From positions 1-45,471 of the forward strand of contig CAYTKQ010000024.1 of NCBI GenBank assembly GCA_964438705.1: 45,471 bases of DNA. The letters are read 5' to 3'. Both the position numbers and the translations under genes were made by a program. The notes under the pieces were generated by a model. That model did no database searches. It saw only the letters and a program-made list of their open reading frames with translations, and was not told the DNA's origin. Numbering within the stretch: position 1 is the first letter of the stretch; each line of letters begins with the position of its first letter. This document shows positions 7,557 to 15,427 of the stretch, in pieces. Source of the DNA: Christensenella sp964438705. Lineage in GTDB: Bacteria > Bacillota > Clostridia > Christensenellales > Christensenellaceae.

Positions 7557-8819
7557 ATGAGAATCGAATCCAAATGCCTGCATGAGGGCTGGAAACCGAA
7601 AAACGGGGAGCCGCACGCGCTGCCCATCTATCAGAGCACAACTTATAATTATGATTCCACCGAGCACATCGGCGATCTGTTTGATTTGAAGGCGGCGGGG
7701 TATTTTTATACGCGCCTCGCAAATCCCACGGTTGGGTTTGTGGAGGAAAAGATCGCGGCGCTCGAGGGCGGCGTGGCGGCGATGTGCACCGCGTCGGGAC
7801 AGAGCGCGAACATGATGGCGATCTTAAACATCATGGGCGCGGGCGATCATCTGGTGTGCGCGTCTGAAATTTACGGCGGTACGCTGAACCTGTTTGGTGT
7901 GACGCTTGAAAAGCTGGGCGTGGAGACGACGTTTGTCGATCAGAACGCCCCGGACGAGGAGATCGAGCGTGCGTTTCGGCCCAACACCAAGGCGGTGTTC
8001 GGCGAAACGGTGGCCAATCCGTCGATCGCGGTGTTCGACATCGAACGCTTCGCGCGTCTCGCGCACAAGCATGGTGTGCCGCTTATCGTGGACAACACCT
8101 TTGCGACGCCGATTTTGTGCCGTCCGTTTGAATTCGGCGCGGACATCGTGACGCACTCGACATCAAAATACATGGACGGACACGCGGTGCAGCTCGGTGG
8201 CGTGATCATCGACAGCGGAAATTTTGACTGGAAGGATTATCCCGGCCTTACGCAGCCGGACGAGAGCTATCATGGCGTGATCTATACGGAGACCTTCGGA
8301 AAGCTTGCGTATATCACGAAGGCGCGTGTGCAGCTGATGCGCGACATCGGAGCAAGCCCCACGGCGGAGGGGGCGTTCCTGCTGAATTTGGGACTTGAGA
8401 CGCTTGCGCTGCGCATGGAGCGGCACACGCAGAACGCGCAGGCGGTCGCGGAATTTTTGCAGGCGAGCGACGAGGTTGAATTTGTAAATTATGCGGGCCT
8501 TGCGGGCAACCGCTATTACGATCTTGCGCAGAAATATTTGCCGAAGGGCGCGAGCGGCGTGGTTTCGTTCTCCTTGCAGGGGGGCAGGGACGCGGCGGTC
8601 AAGTTTATGGACAGCCTCGAGATGGCCTCGAACGTGGTGCATGTCGCCACGGTCAAAACATGCGTGCTGCACCCCGCAAGCGCGACGCATCGGCAATTGT
8701 CGGACGAACAGCTTGTCGCCGCGGGTATTACGCCGGGCATGATCCGGCTCTCTGTGGGCATTGAAAACATTGAGGACATTCTCGACGACCTGAAAAAAGG
8801 ATTTGCGGCGATCAAATGA
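7557..8819 (+). CDS. metY: O-acetylhomoserine aminocarboxypropyltransferase (sulfhydrylase)
   Basis: MetY uses pyridoxal phosphate to make homocysteine (or methionine) from O-acetylhomoserine and sulfide (or methanethiol). The 420-residue length fits the Cys/Met metabolism PLP family. Visible motifs are YTRLANPTVGFVEEKIAALE (about 55-74), SGQSANMMA (about 80), VDNTFATPIL (about 178), and the PLP-lysine segment THSTSKYMDGH (about 199-209, lysine at 204). The start at 7557 is set by AGGAGG with 9-nt spacing; the frame is open back to 7515 but that would translate the hairpin. It is preceded by the structured element at 7166-7534, which makes 5'-leader control plausible. Confidence 0.95.
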   Translation: MRIESKCLHEGWKPKNGEPHALPIYQSTTYNYDSTEHIGDLFDLKAAGYFYTRLANPTVGFVEEKIAALEGGVAAMCTASGQSANMMAILNIMGAGDHLVCASEIYGGTLNLFGVTLEKLGVETTFVDQNAPDEEIERAFRPNTKAVFGETVANPSIAVFDIERFARLAHKHGVPLIVDNTFATPILCRPFEFGADIVTHSTSKYMDGHAVQLGGVIIDSGNFDWKDYPGLTQPDESYHGVIYTETFGKLAYITKARVQLMRDIGASPTAEGAFLLNLGLETLALRMERHTQNAQAVAEFLQASDEVEFVNYAGLAGNRYYDLAQKYLPKGASGVVSFSLQGGRDAAVKFMDSLEMASNVVHVATVKTCVLHPASATHRQLSDEQLVAAGITPGMIRLSVGIENIEDILDDLKKGFAAIK

Positions 8820-8842
8820 TAAGTAGGTGGTTATCATAAAAG

Positions 8843-10672
8843 ATGGAATTATCTGAAAATCTGCAAAAGAAAATAAAGAACCTGCCCAAGAGCCCGGGTG
8901 TGTACATTATGCGGGATGAGGACGCTAAGGTGATCTATGTGGGCAAAGCGCGGGTCTTGAAAAATCGCGTCAGCCAGTATTTCCGCAAGGAAGCCCAAAA
9001 GTACGCGAAGGTGGCGGCAATGGTCAGCCACATCGCCGATTTTGAGTATATCATTACGGATACGGAGCTTGAGGCGCTCATTTTGGAGTGCAATCTCATC
9101 AAAAAGTACCGACCGTATTACAACATTCTGTTAAAGGACGACAAGCATTTTCCTTATATTCGCGTAGATATGAACGAGCCGTTTCCGCGCCTCACGGTTG
9201 TGCGCAAGGTCAAGGACGACGGGGCAAAGTATTACGGCCCGTTTATTGCGGCGCACGTGATCCGCGATGTACTCGACCAGATTTACCGCTTGTATCCTTT
9301 GCGGAGCTGTAAAAACGACATCCCGCGCATGATTGCGCGCGGCGAACGCCCGTGCCTCAATTACGAGATGGGGCGGTGCATTGGCCCGTGCACCGGCAAG
9401 GTAAGCGCGGAGGAATATGACGCGCTCATCAAGGAAGCGGTGAGCGTGGTTTCGGGCACCAATCAGGCGATCCGCAAGGAGCTTTTGCGCAGGATGAACG
9501 AAGCGTCTGAAAGCATGAATTTTGAACAGGCCGCGCTGATGCGCGACCGCATTGCGCTCATCGACCGTCTGCGTGAAAAGCAGCGCGCGGGATTCCCCAA
9601 CTTAAACGACAAGGATGTGTTCGGCATCGATAAGGGGCTCAAGACAGCGGTGGTGCAGGCGTTTTTGTTCCGTGACGGAAAGCTCAGCTATGCGCAGAAA
9701 TATTATTTCGATTATGAAGGCGAACCGCTCGAAGAGATGATGCGCGAATTTTTGCAGCAGTATTATGCGGAAAAAAGCGGGGTACCCAAGCATATCTATA
9801 CGCTGCCGCTGCCCGACGACGCGCCGTTGCTCGAAGAGTGGCTCAGTGAAAAGCGCGGCTCGAAGGTAGAGATCAAGGAAGCGATACGCGGAGACAACCG
9901 CAAGCTTGCGGAGCTTGCGCGCAAAAACGCGCACGACGCCATCAAGATCAAGGAGGGCATGCAGGCGCAGCGCGATGCGGCGGCGGGCAATCTCGCCGCG
10001 GCAATCGGCCTTGACGAAGCGCCCGAGCGCATCGAGTGCTATGATATTTCGAATACGCAGGGCACGGACAACGTCGCTTCGATGGTGGTGTTTACGGACG
10101 GAAAGCCCGACCGCAAAAAATACCGGCGCTTCCGCATCAAATCGTTTGAGGGCGCGGACGATTTTGCGTCATTAAACGAGGCGCTCACGCGGCGGCTGAT
10201 GCGCGGATTGAAGGGGGACGAAGGTTTTTTGCCCATGCCTGATCTGCTCATCATCGACGGCGGCAAGGGACAGCTTCACGCGGCGAGAGACGCGCTTTTT
10301 TCGCTGGGGTGCGAGGAGATACCCATCGTCAGCCTTGCCAAAAAGCAGGAGGAGATATTCATTCCGGGGCATGAAGAAAGCGTGCTTTTGAAGGTGGGAA
10401 GCCCTGAGTTTCGGCTTGTGACTGGTATTCGTGACGAAGCCCATCATTTTGCGATCACCTATCACCGCAGCCTGCGTGAAAAGCGGCACCACACGGGCGA
10501 GCTCGATAAGATCGAGGGTGTGGGCGCGAACCGCAAGCGGGCCCTCATCAAAACCTTTGGCAGCGTGAAAAATGTGAAGGCGGCGACGCTCGAGGAGCTC
10601 AAGACGGTGAAGGGTGTGCCCGAGGGCGTTGCGCAGGCGGTGTATGATTATTTTCACCCGGAGGGGGCATGA
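8843..10672 (+). CDS. uvrC: Excinuclease ABC subunit C
   Basis: UvrC makes the two incisions of nucleotide excision repair with UvrA and UvrB. The 609-residue protein has the N-terminal GIY-YIG nuclease (GVYIMRDEDAKVIYVGKA, about residues 19-36), the cysteine cluster CKNDIPRM...CLNYEMGRCIGPC (about 155-182), a UVR domain near 200-235, the RNase H-like second nuclease (CYDISNTQGTDNVASMVVF about 400-418; LLIIDGGKGQLHAA about 470), and helix-hairpin-helix motifs at the end (IEGVGANRKRALIKTFGS). uvrA and uvrB are not nearby. The ribosome site before 8843 is weak (TAGGTGG, distant). Confidence 0.97.
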   Translation: MELSENLQKKIKNLPKSPGVYIMRDEDAKVIYVGKARVLKNRVSQYFRKEAQKYAKVAAMVSHIADFEYIITDTELEALILECNLIKKYRPYYNILLKDDKHFPYIRVDMNEPFPRLTVVRKVKDDGAKYYGPFIAAHVIRDVLDQIYRLYPLRSCKNDIPRMIARGERPCLNYEMGRCIGPCTGKVSAEEYDALIKEAVSVVSGTNQAIRKELLRRMNEASESMNFEQAALMRDRIALIDRLREKQRAGFPNLNDKDVFGIDKGLKTAVVQAFLFRDGKLSYAQKYYFDYEGEPLEEMMREFLQQYYAEKSGVPKHIYTLPLPDDAPLLEEWLSEKRGSKVEIKEAIRGDNRKLAELARKNAHDAIKIKEGMQAQRDAAAGNLAAAIGLDEAPERIECYDISNTQGTDNVASMVVFTDGKPDRKKYRRFRIKSFEGADDFASLNEALTRRLMRGLKGDEGFLPMPDLLIIDGGKGQLHAARDALFSLGCEEIPIVSLAKKQEEIFIPGHEESVLLKVGSPEFRLVTGIRDEAHHFAITYHRSLREKRHHTGELDKIEGVGANRKRALIKTFGSVKNVKAATLEELKTVKGVPEGVAQAVYDYFHPEGA

Positions 10673-10705
10673 GGTTTCATAAATATGTTTAGCGTGAGGT
10701 TCCGG

Positions 10706-10735
10706 TTGGTATTATCTAGGCACACACAATATGAT
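10706..10735 (+). promoter_or_regulatory. Promoter of the VOC-family gene
   Basis: TTGGTA (10706-10711) and TATGAT (10730-10735) are 18 bp apart, 20 bp before the start codon at 10756. Confidence 0.5.
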
Positions 10736-10755
10736 AAAAAGTGAGGTATGAAAGT

Positions 10756-11166
10756 ATGACGTTCAGTATTTTTGTGAATTTTGACGGGAACTGCCGCGAG
10801 GCGGTGGAGTTTTACGCGAAGGTGTTTGAGCTTGATGCGCCGCAGTTTATGACGTATGGCGACGCGCCGCAGCAAGGATTGAGCGAAGCGGACAAAGACC
10901 TCATCATGTACGCAGAGCTCCCGATCGGAAACTGCAACGTGATGTTTATGGATTTTCCGACGGAGTATGAATGTGTGAAGGGAAACAACATCCAGCTTAC
11001 CGCTTCCTATCGGGATATGGATGACGTCAGACGGATATTTGAGGCGTTAAAAGAAGGCGGACAGGTGATTACGGAGCTGCAAAAGACGTTTTTCAGCGAG
11101 CTTTACGGCATGCTGACGGATCGCTTTGGCGTGCAGTGGCACATTATGGCGGGCGAAGAGGCATAA
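10756..11166 (+). CDS. VOC-family protein (PhnB/glyoxalase-like)
   Basis: The 136-residue protein has the vicinal-oxygen-chelate pattern of PhnB-type proteins: FVNFDGNCREAVEFYAKVF at the N-terminus, a middle segment with PIGNCNVMFMD, and the C-terminal MLTDRFGVQWHIM. Such proteins include glyoxalases, dioxygenases and antibiotic-binding proteins; the substrate is unknown. The ATG at 10756 is chosen because GTGAGG lies 9 nt upstream. Its last 74 bp plus trailer (11102-11175) are repeated at 12218-12291, on the other side of an AT-rich island. Confidence 0.85.
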   Translation: MTFSIFVNFDGNCREAVEFYAKVFELDAPQFMTYGDAPQQGLSEADKDLIMYAELPIGNCNVMFMDFPTEYECVKGNNIQLTASYRDMDDVRRIFEALKEGGQVITELQKTFFSELYGMLTDRFGVQWHIMAGEEA

Positions 11167-11175
11167 AGAAGCGAA
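11102..11175 (+). repeat. Left copy of 74-bp direct repeat (3' end of the VOC gene)
   Basis: 72 of 74 bases match 12218-12291. The copy covers the last 22 codons of the VOC gene and 9 nt after its stop. Differences are the A/G at the Thr/Ala codon and a C/G at the Gln/Glu codon. Confidence 0.95.
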
Positions 11176-11198
11176 TTAAATGGTTTTGATTTATGAGA

Positions 11199-11220
11199 GG
11201 GTGGGAAACTGCCCTTTTTT
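11199..11220 (+). terminator. Terminator after the VOC gene
   Basis: GGGTGG and CTGCCC form a six-pair stem (two wobbles) closed by a GAAA tetraloop and followed by six T. Confidence 0.7.
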
Positions 11221-11263
11221 ATTAGCCCATATTGCTCAAAACGCTAATGATATAATATAATTG

Positions 11264-11291
11264 TTGATTTTTTTCATTAAAAATGTTATAT
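11264..11291 (+). promoter_or_regulatory. Possible promoter of the island gene
   Basis: TTGATT (11264-11269) and TTATAT (11286-11291) are 16 bp apart in very AT-rich DNA, where chance matches are common. A strong AAAGGAGGG follows at 11295-11303 but no start codon stands at the right distance from it. Confidence 0.35.
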
Positions 11292-11373
11292 GTGAAAGGA
11301 GGGAAAAGCGAAACCCACAGTCCTTGGAGAGTTTTCTTAATAGCCACTACTCAATAACACGAGGAGAAAGAAA

Positions 11374-11394
11374 ATGAAAAAAGGGTATCACTAA
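11374..11394 (+). other. Six-codon ORF, probably the frameshifted true start of the island gene
   Basis: GAGGAG is followed 8 nt later by ATG and six codons (MKKGYH, stop). If the run of six A at 11377-11382 were five, the frame would continue as MKKGITKELQNM straight into the ATG at 11408. It may be a homopolymer frameshift, a sequencing error, or a slippage site. The alternative is a short leader peptide, since AAGGAG also precedes the ATG at 11408. Confidence 0.45.
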
Positions 11395-11407
11395 GGAGCT
11401 TCAAAAT

Positions 11408-12160
11408 ATGTGGAATCCATCTTCTGATCATAGTGCATTTCTTATAACAGAGAAAGCTAAAAATTTTCATGACAATTTTACTAATACCGAACCTATATAT
11501 AGCGAACAAATATCTGTTTTATCGGATAATGAACTTGAGCAAATTATTTTATCAAATATATCTCTTCAATATCTCTATTTTTTATTTATGGCGACAGGAT
11601 TCGAGGAATGTGCCGAATTTCAGCTTTTTTTAAATAGCGCAGAAACAGAAGACGTAAATAATTTCAGAAAAATTTTGTCCTCTTTTTTCGATGTGATACT
11701 TGAAATTACGAACAAAAAGGAAAAAAACACAATACTATATCAAGTCTCATATTATAAAAAAAAGGTCTTGGATATATTTCAAAAATTATATCAAGAAAAT
11801 AAACTTAATAATTTGTTGTTATGCTTGAATAAGGGTCAGGTTAAGGAAAAGGTTTTATTTAGAGATACATGGAGCCACCTATACAAGTATGAATTTATGA
11901 AGCTAGCAAACTCAAAGAGAACAGTCTTCAAATACGACAGGAAAGAGCTTAGTAATTTTTTGCATGGAATAGGTGAAATAACCACAACAGCACCCATGTT
12001 ACCTACCAGCGGTTTATCATTAGAAGAGCTTGATAAGAATGGATATATGAATATGCTAGAAGATTGGTTTCCAAATCATGATTTTTTTGCATGGTGTAAC
12101 TGCAAGATTCAAGATTCATTTGGTCAATATATTGTTATTGGGATAAAGAGGAAAATGTAG
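11408..12160 (+). CDS. Unknown 250-residue protein in an AT-rich island
   Basis: I do not recognise this protein. It is rich in Asn, Lys, Leu, Phe and Glu, has no signal peptide or clear membrane helix, and looks mostly helical to about residue 160 (for example KKEKNTILYQVSYYKKK), followed by a segment with a DWFPNHDFFAWCNCK stretch near residues 216-230. Base composition is much more AT-rich than its neighbours, which indicates a foreign origin. The island is bounded by a 74-bp direct repeat of the VOC gene's end. AAGGAG lies 9 nt before the ATG, but a frameshifted longer start at 11374 is plausible. No integrase or other mobility gene accompanies it. Confidence 0.7.
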   Translation: MWNPSSDHSAFLITEKAKNFHDNFTNTEPIYSEQISVLSDNELEQIILSNISLQYLYFLFMATGFEECAEFQLFLNSAETEDVNNFRKILSSFFDVILEITNKKEKNTILYQVSYYKKKVLDIFQKLYQENKLNNLLLCLNKGQVKEKVLFRDTWSHLYKYEFMKLANSKRTVFKYDRKELSNFLHGIGEITTTAPMLPTSGLSLEELDKNGYMNMLEDWFPNHDFFAWCNCKIQDSFGQYIVIGIKRKM

Positions 12161-12177
12161 GGCTACAACAAAAATAG

Positions 12178-12282
12178 ATGATTTTGCGCATAGCAGAAAA
12201 TGAACTGGAACGTGACTTTTACGGCATGCTGGCGGATCGCTTTGGCGTGGAGTGGCACATTATGGCGGGCGAAGAGGCATAA
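12178..12282 (+). pseudogene. C-terminal fragment of a second VOC-family gene
   Basis: The frame ending at the TAA at 12280-12282 encodes the last residues of a VOC protein (FYGMLADRFGVEWHIMAGEEA), 72 of 74 bp identical to the end of the gene at 10756. Upstream the similarity stops at about 12217 and only 13 unrelated codons remain back to an ATG at 12178, with no VOC N-terminus. It is either the remnant of a truncated paralogue or the right-hand junction of an insertion. Confidence 0.7.
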
Positions 12283-12291
12283 AGAAGCGAA
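12218..12291 (+). repeat. Right copy of 74-bp direct repeat
   Basis: Partner of 11102-11175, same orientation, 1,116 bp apart start to start. Confidence 0.95.
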
Positions 12292-12295
12292 CATA

Positions 12296-12333
12296 AAAAC
12301 AGTACGGCTTAACCGTACTGCCGTACTGTTTTT
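12296..12333. terminator. Bidirectional terminator between the island and the crh-like gene
   Basis: AAAACAGTACGG (12296-12307) pairs with CCGTACTGTTTT (12321-12332); T runs are present on both strands. A smaller internal hairpin, ACGG-CTTAA-CCGT, can form instead. Confidence 0.8.
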
Positions 12334-12342
12334 GGTTTCGTA

Positions 12343-12606
12343 TTATTCCCCGAAGTTGTTATCGACCAGTTCACCTAGCGCCTCAACCGCGTCTTTTTCG
12401 TCGCTGCCGTTGGCAAACACATAAATGGATTCGCCTTTTTTCACACCAAGAGACAGCAAACCCATGATGCTCTTTGCGTTGATTTTTTTGTTGGAAAATT
12501 CGATCAGGATCTGCGAATCGAACTGGTTTGCAACCTGCACGAAGCTGGCCGCCGCTTTTGCCTTCAAACCGTCATTGTTCTTGATCACGAGTTCTTTGTA
12601 AATCAT
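12343..12606 (-). CDS. HPr-family protein lacking the catalytic histidine (Crh-like)
   Basis: The 87-residue protein has the HPr fold pattern. At the position of HPr His15 the sequence is GLKAKAAASF, so residue 15 is lysine; the PEP-dependent phosphorelay is therefore not expected. The regulatory serine is kept: NAKSIMGLLSLG places serine at residue 46, the site HprK phosphorylates. Bacillus Crh is the known parallel (Gln at 15, Ser at 46) and also follows whiA (yvcL). The likely role is a CcpA co-regulator in carbon catabolite control, controlled by the HprK of the same operon. GGAGG lies 8 nt before the ATG at 12606; the start overlaps the end of whiA by 35 nt. Confidence 0.85.
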   Translation of the reverse strand: MIYKELVIKNNDGLKAKAAASFVQVANQFDSQILIEFSNKKINAKSIMGLLSLGVKKGESIYVFANGSDEKDAVEALGELVDNNFGE

Positions 12607-13546
12607 TTTCAAATCCTCCGTTCTTTTGATTGGGCATATCATTCAGCTCCTGCGCGAGGGCATTCAGCTTTCTGAGCCGGTGGTTCATCCCGGATTTTGT
12701 GGTGCCGCACAATTCGCACAGCTCGCCGAGCGTGGCTTCGGGATTTTCAAGCCGCAGCTCCGCCGCCTCGCGCAGTGGATCGCTCAACTTCTGAAGGCCC
12801 ACCAGACGTTCGATCTTGCGAATGCTGGCAACCTGCGTCATTGCGGCATTGACCGTTTTATTGATATTGGCCGTCTCGCAATTGACGGCGCGATTGACAT
12901 TGTTGCGCATTTCTTTGAGAACGCGCACGTTCTCGAAGTTCAAGACCCTTGAATATGCGCCGATCATTGCAAGCAGCGCCGCGATCCCGTCTCCTTCATT
13001 TAAGTATACCACATAATTTTGCCTGCGGGGTATAATTTTTGCCCGGATATCGTTTTTTTGCAGGATATTGGCAAGGACGCGCGCGAAGGACTCTGAATTT
13101 GTGACAAACTCCGCATGGTAATTCTTCTTGGGGTTCGAGACCGTACCTCCGCCAAGAAAGGCGCCGCGCAGAATCGCCGTGCGGCAGCATTCGCGCTCCA
13201 GCACTTCACCGGGCGGCAGCGCATTCGTCAGCAGGTTTCCCTCAAGGCCAAGCACACACAGCAGCAGCCGTCCGTCCTCCACGATGATAGAATAGCTGTG
13301 TCTCTTTTTGAGATAATTGTCCTTGATCTCGATGCCGGCGCTGAGCTTCAGCACGTGCGTCACCGTGCTGTAGATACGCTTTGCGACGGTCATGCTCTCG
13401 GTGTTGTATTTGATGCGCACGCCGTTTGAGCTGATGCTTAAGTTCCCGCAGATCAGCGTGAGCGCGGTGAGCTCCGCGATGATACAGCAATCGCGTTCTT
13501 CAATATTGGTGCAGATTTCATCCTTTGTATCCGAAGAAAACGACAT
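12572..13546 (-). CDS. whiA: DNA-binding protein WhiA
   Basis: WhiA combines a LAGLIDADG homing-endonuclease-like N-terminal part (about residues 1-200, with AILRGAFLGGGTVSNP near 125) and a C-terminal helix-turn-helix (about 225-310, with EATLGELCELCGTTKSGMN). The family acts as a regulator of sporulation in Streptomyces and affects cell division and chromosome segregation in Bacillus. Length (324) is typical. GGGAG precedes the ATG. It lies 12 nt after rapZ, directly, without the yvcK gene that often sits between them, and its 3' end overlaps the crh-like start. Confidence 0.95.
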   Translation of the reverse strand: MSFSSDTKDEICTNIEERDCCIIAELTALTLICGNLSISSNGVRIKYNTESMTVAKRIYSTVTHVLKLSAGIEIKDNYLKKRHSYSIIVEDGRLLLCVLGLEGNLLTNALPPGEVLERECCRTAILRGAFLGGGTVSNPKKNYHAEFVTNSESFARVLANILQKNDIRAKIIPRRQNYVVYLNEGDGIAALLAMIGAYSRVLNFENVRVLKEMRNNVNRAVNCETANINKTVNAAMTQVASIRKIERLVGLQKLSDPLREAAELRLENPEATLGELCELCGTTKSGMNHRLRKLNALAQELNDMPNQKNGGFENDLQRTRDQEQ

Positions 13547-13558
13547 GACATCTCCCGT

Positions 13559-14425
13559 TCAGCAGTTTTTTTCGAGCGTGAGATCGCGGTGTTCGAGCGT
13601 CACGCGCATATCCTTTTCAAGAAGCCGCCGATGCAGTTCTTCGGCGACAGCCACACTGCGGTGCATGCCGCCCGTGCAGCCGATGCCGATGACAAGCTGG
13701 TTCTTGTCCTCGTTCACGAAGCAGGGCGCAAGCGTTTCTACCATTTTCACGAGCTCGGTCAGGAAAAACTGCGTTTGATCGAAGGCGAGCACGAAATCGC
13801 GCACGTCGTCATCGAGGCCCGAATGCTTGCGCATCCCTTCCACATAGAAGGGGTTTTCGATGAAGCGCATATCGAACACCATATCCGCGTCGAGCGGAAT
13901 TCCGCGCTTATAGCCAAAGGAAATGATGGAAATGAGCAGCTTGCGGTTGTCCTCCGTGTCGCTGTACATCATGTCGATCATCTTTCGAAGCTTCATGACG
14001 TTGTATGAGGAGGTGTCGATCACGTGGTTTGCCATATCCTTCAAAAGCTGAAGCTTACGGCGCTCCATATGAACGCCCGCAAGAATTTCGCCGCTGCCCG
14101 AAACGGGGTGAGAGCGGCGCACCTCCTTGAAGCGCTTGACAAGCACAGCGTCCGACGCGTCGAGAAACAGGATGTCGAGGGTAAGATCCATGGTTTTCAA
14201 TTCGTCAATGGTCGCGTAGATCGCGTCGAAAAAATCGCCCGCCCGCGCGTCCACGGCGACGGCGACTCGCTCGCTCATGTGGGCATTTTCCATACACAGC
14301 TTCGCAAAAGCGGGGATGAGTTCGGGCATTAAATTATCGACACAATAATAACCGAGGTCCTCGAGTCGTTTGAGCGCCGAGGAACGTCCCGCACCGGATA
14401 GGCCTGTTACAATCGTTAGTTTCAT
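13559..14425 (-). CDS. rapZ: RapZ/YvcJ-type nucleotide-binding protein
   Basis: The 288-residue protein has a Walker A motif TGLSGAGRSSALK (residues 7-19), the family signature YYCVDNLMPELIP (about 26-38), LDASDAVLVKRFKEVRRSHP (about 87-106), and the C-terminal IGCTGGMHRSVAVAEEL (about 250-266). RapZ controls glucosamine-6-phosphate synthase mRNA in enterics through small RNAs; in Bacillota YvcJ hydrolyses GTP/ATP and its target is less clear. It belongs to the hprK-to-crh operon. A 250-bp tandem repeat lies between it and the upstream PHP gene, so its message begins with or runs through repeat RNA. Confidence 0.95.
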   Translation of the reverse strand: MKLTIVTGLSGAGRSSALKRLEDLGYYCVDNLMPELIPAFAKLCMENAHMSERVAVAVDARAGDFFDAIYATIDELKTMDLTLDILFLDASDAVLVKRFKEVRRSHPVSGSGEILAGVHMERRKLQLLKDMANHVIDTSSYNVMKLRKMIDMMYSDTEDNRKLLISIISFGYKRGIPLDADMVFDMRFIENPFYVEGMRKHSGLDDDVRDFVLAFDQTQFFLTELVKMVETLAPCFVNEDKNQLVIGIGCTGGMHRSVAVAEELHRRLLEKDMRVTLEHRDLTLEKNC

Positions 14426-14450
14426 AGTTCACCTCTTACGCGCACACAGT

Positions 14451-14712
14451 GCGGCGCATTTCTGCGTTAAACCCTCGACGCCAATCGTCGACGTACATTT
14501 TGGTACGCCTGCCTCATGGCGCTCGGTTTGCCTTGAACTGCACCCGCCCTGTGCACGCTTGACGCGCATAGACTAGCGGCGCATTTCTGCGTTAAACCCT
14601 CGACGCCAATCGTCGACGTACATTTTGGTACGCCTGCCTCATGGCGCTCGGTTTGCCTTGAACTGCATCCGCCCTATGCACGCTTGACGCGCATAGACTA
14701 GCAGCGCATTTC
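14451..14712. repeat. Two tandem 125-bp repeats plus a 12-nt partial third copy
   Basis: Copy 1 is 14451-14575 and copy 2 is 14576-14700; they differ at two positions (14543-14560 region against 14668-14685). A third start, with one mismatch, is 14701-14712. Each unit carries small hairpins: TCGACG-CCAAT-CGTCGA and GTAC-ATTTTG-GTAC. The repeats fill the 291-bp gap between the PHP gene and rapZ and would be transcribed with them on the minus strand. No gene was found in it. Near-identity suggests recent duplication or conversion. Confidence 0.95.
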
Positions 14713-14716
14713 CATA

Positions 14717-15427
14717 TTAGGCTTGTGCGTTGATGATCTGTTCGGCGGTGATGCCCGCCGCCTCCGCTTTTTTGAGTGCGGGCAGGAAATCGCCCACGCG
14801 GCCGGGGGAATGCGCGTCGCTCCCGACGGCAAACAGCACGCCCGTCTTTGCGCACGCGGCCAGCTCCTCTGTGGTGAATTCCGGATGCTTTGCGTTGATC
14901 TCGAGGGCGACGCCCTTTTGCTTTGCCCGCTCCGCAAGCGTTCGCAGATCGACGGGCAGCCCATAATTCGGATGCGTGATGACATCGATTTTGAAGCGAT
15001 CCATTGCGTTGAAATACGCTTGCGTGTTGCGCTCGATGGATTTTTCTCCATGTGTTTTGAACAGCAGCATATGCAGCTTGTCGCGCAGCGTCTTATAACG
15101 CACCAGCTTGTGGTAGCCCATCAGCCGCATATCAAAATGCTGCGCCCACTGCACGGGGAAATCGATATCACCGTCCGCAGACAGCAAATTCATCTCAACG
15201 CCCGCTAAAACGTCGATGTAGCCCTTATATTTTTTACGGATATCCTCGATGTCGCGCAAGTAGTCGTCCACGTCTTTGATGTTGTAGCACAGGTGGGACG
15301 TGCCGTGGTCGCTGATCGTGAGCTGTGTGAGCCCGCAATCGATCGCCGCCTTGACGTTGTCCTCCACCGTTCCCGTGCCGTGGCTGTGCACCGTATGCGT
15401 ATGGATATCACCAATGATCTTCAGCAT
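14717..15427 (-). CDS. PHP-domain phosphoesterase (YcdX-like)
   Basis: The 236-residue protein carries the four PHP metal-binding motifs: GDIHTHTVHS (residues 6-15), SDHG (about 39-42), a central GVEMN (about 75), and the C-terminal VGSDAHSPG (about 208-216), with THPNYG near 151. PHP enzymes of this size hydrolyse small phosphate esters; histidinol phosphatase is another known activity but there are no his genes here. Its ATG overlaps the TAA of murB by one base, so the two are translationally coupled within the hprK operon. Confidence 0.88.
   Translation of the reverse strand: MLKIIGDIHTHTVHSHGTGTVEDNVKAAIDCGLTQLTISDHGTSHLCYNIKDVDDYLRDIEDIRKKYKGYIDVLAGVEMNLLSADGDIDFPVQWAQHFDMRLMGYHKLVRYKTLRDKLHMLLFKTHGEKSIERNTQAYFNAMDRFKIDVITHPNYGLPVDLRTLAERAKQKGVALEINAKHPEFTTEELAACAKTGVLFAVGSDAHSPGRVGDFLPALKKAEAAGITAEQIINAQA

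Noticed and set aside
12200..12424. 74-codon open frame across the right repeat and terminator
   Set aside because: It reads the VOC fragment in the wrong frame, crosses the bidirectional terminator and overlaps the crh-like gene.
14451..14712. CRISPR array
   Set aside because: The repeat unit is 125 bp without unique spacers, and there are no cas genes.
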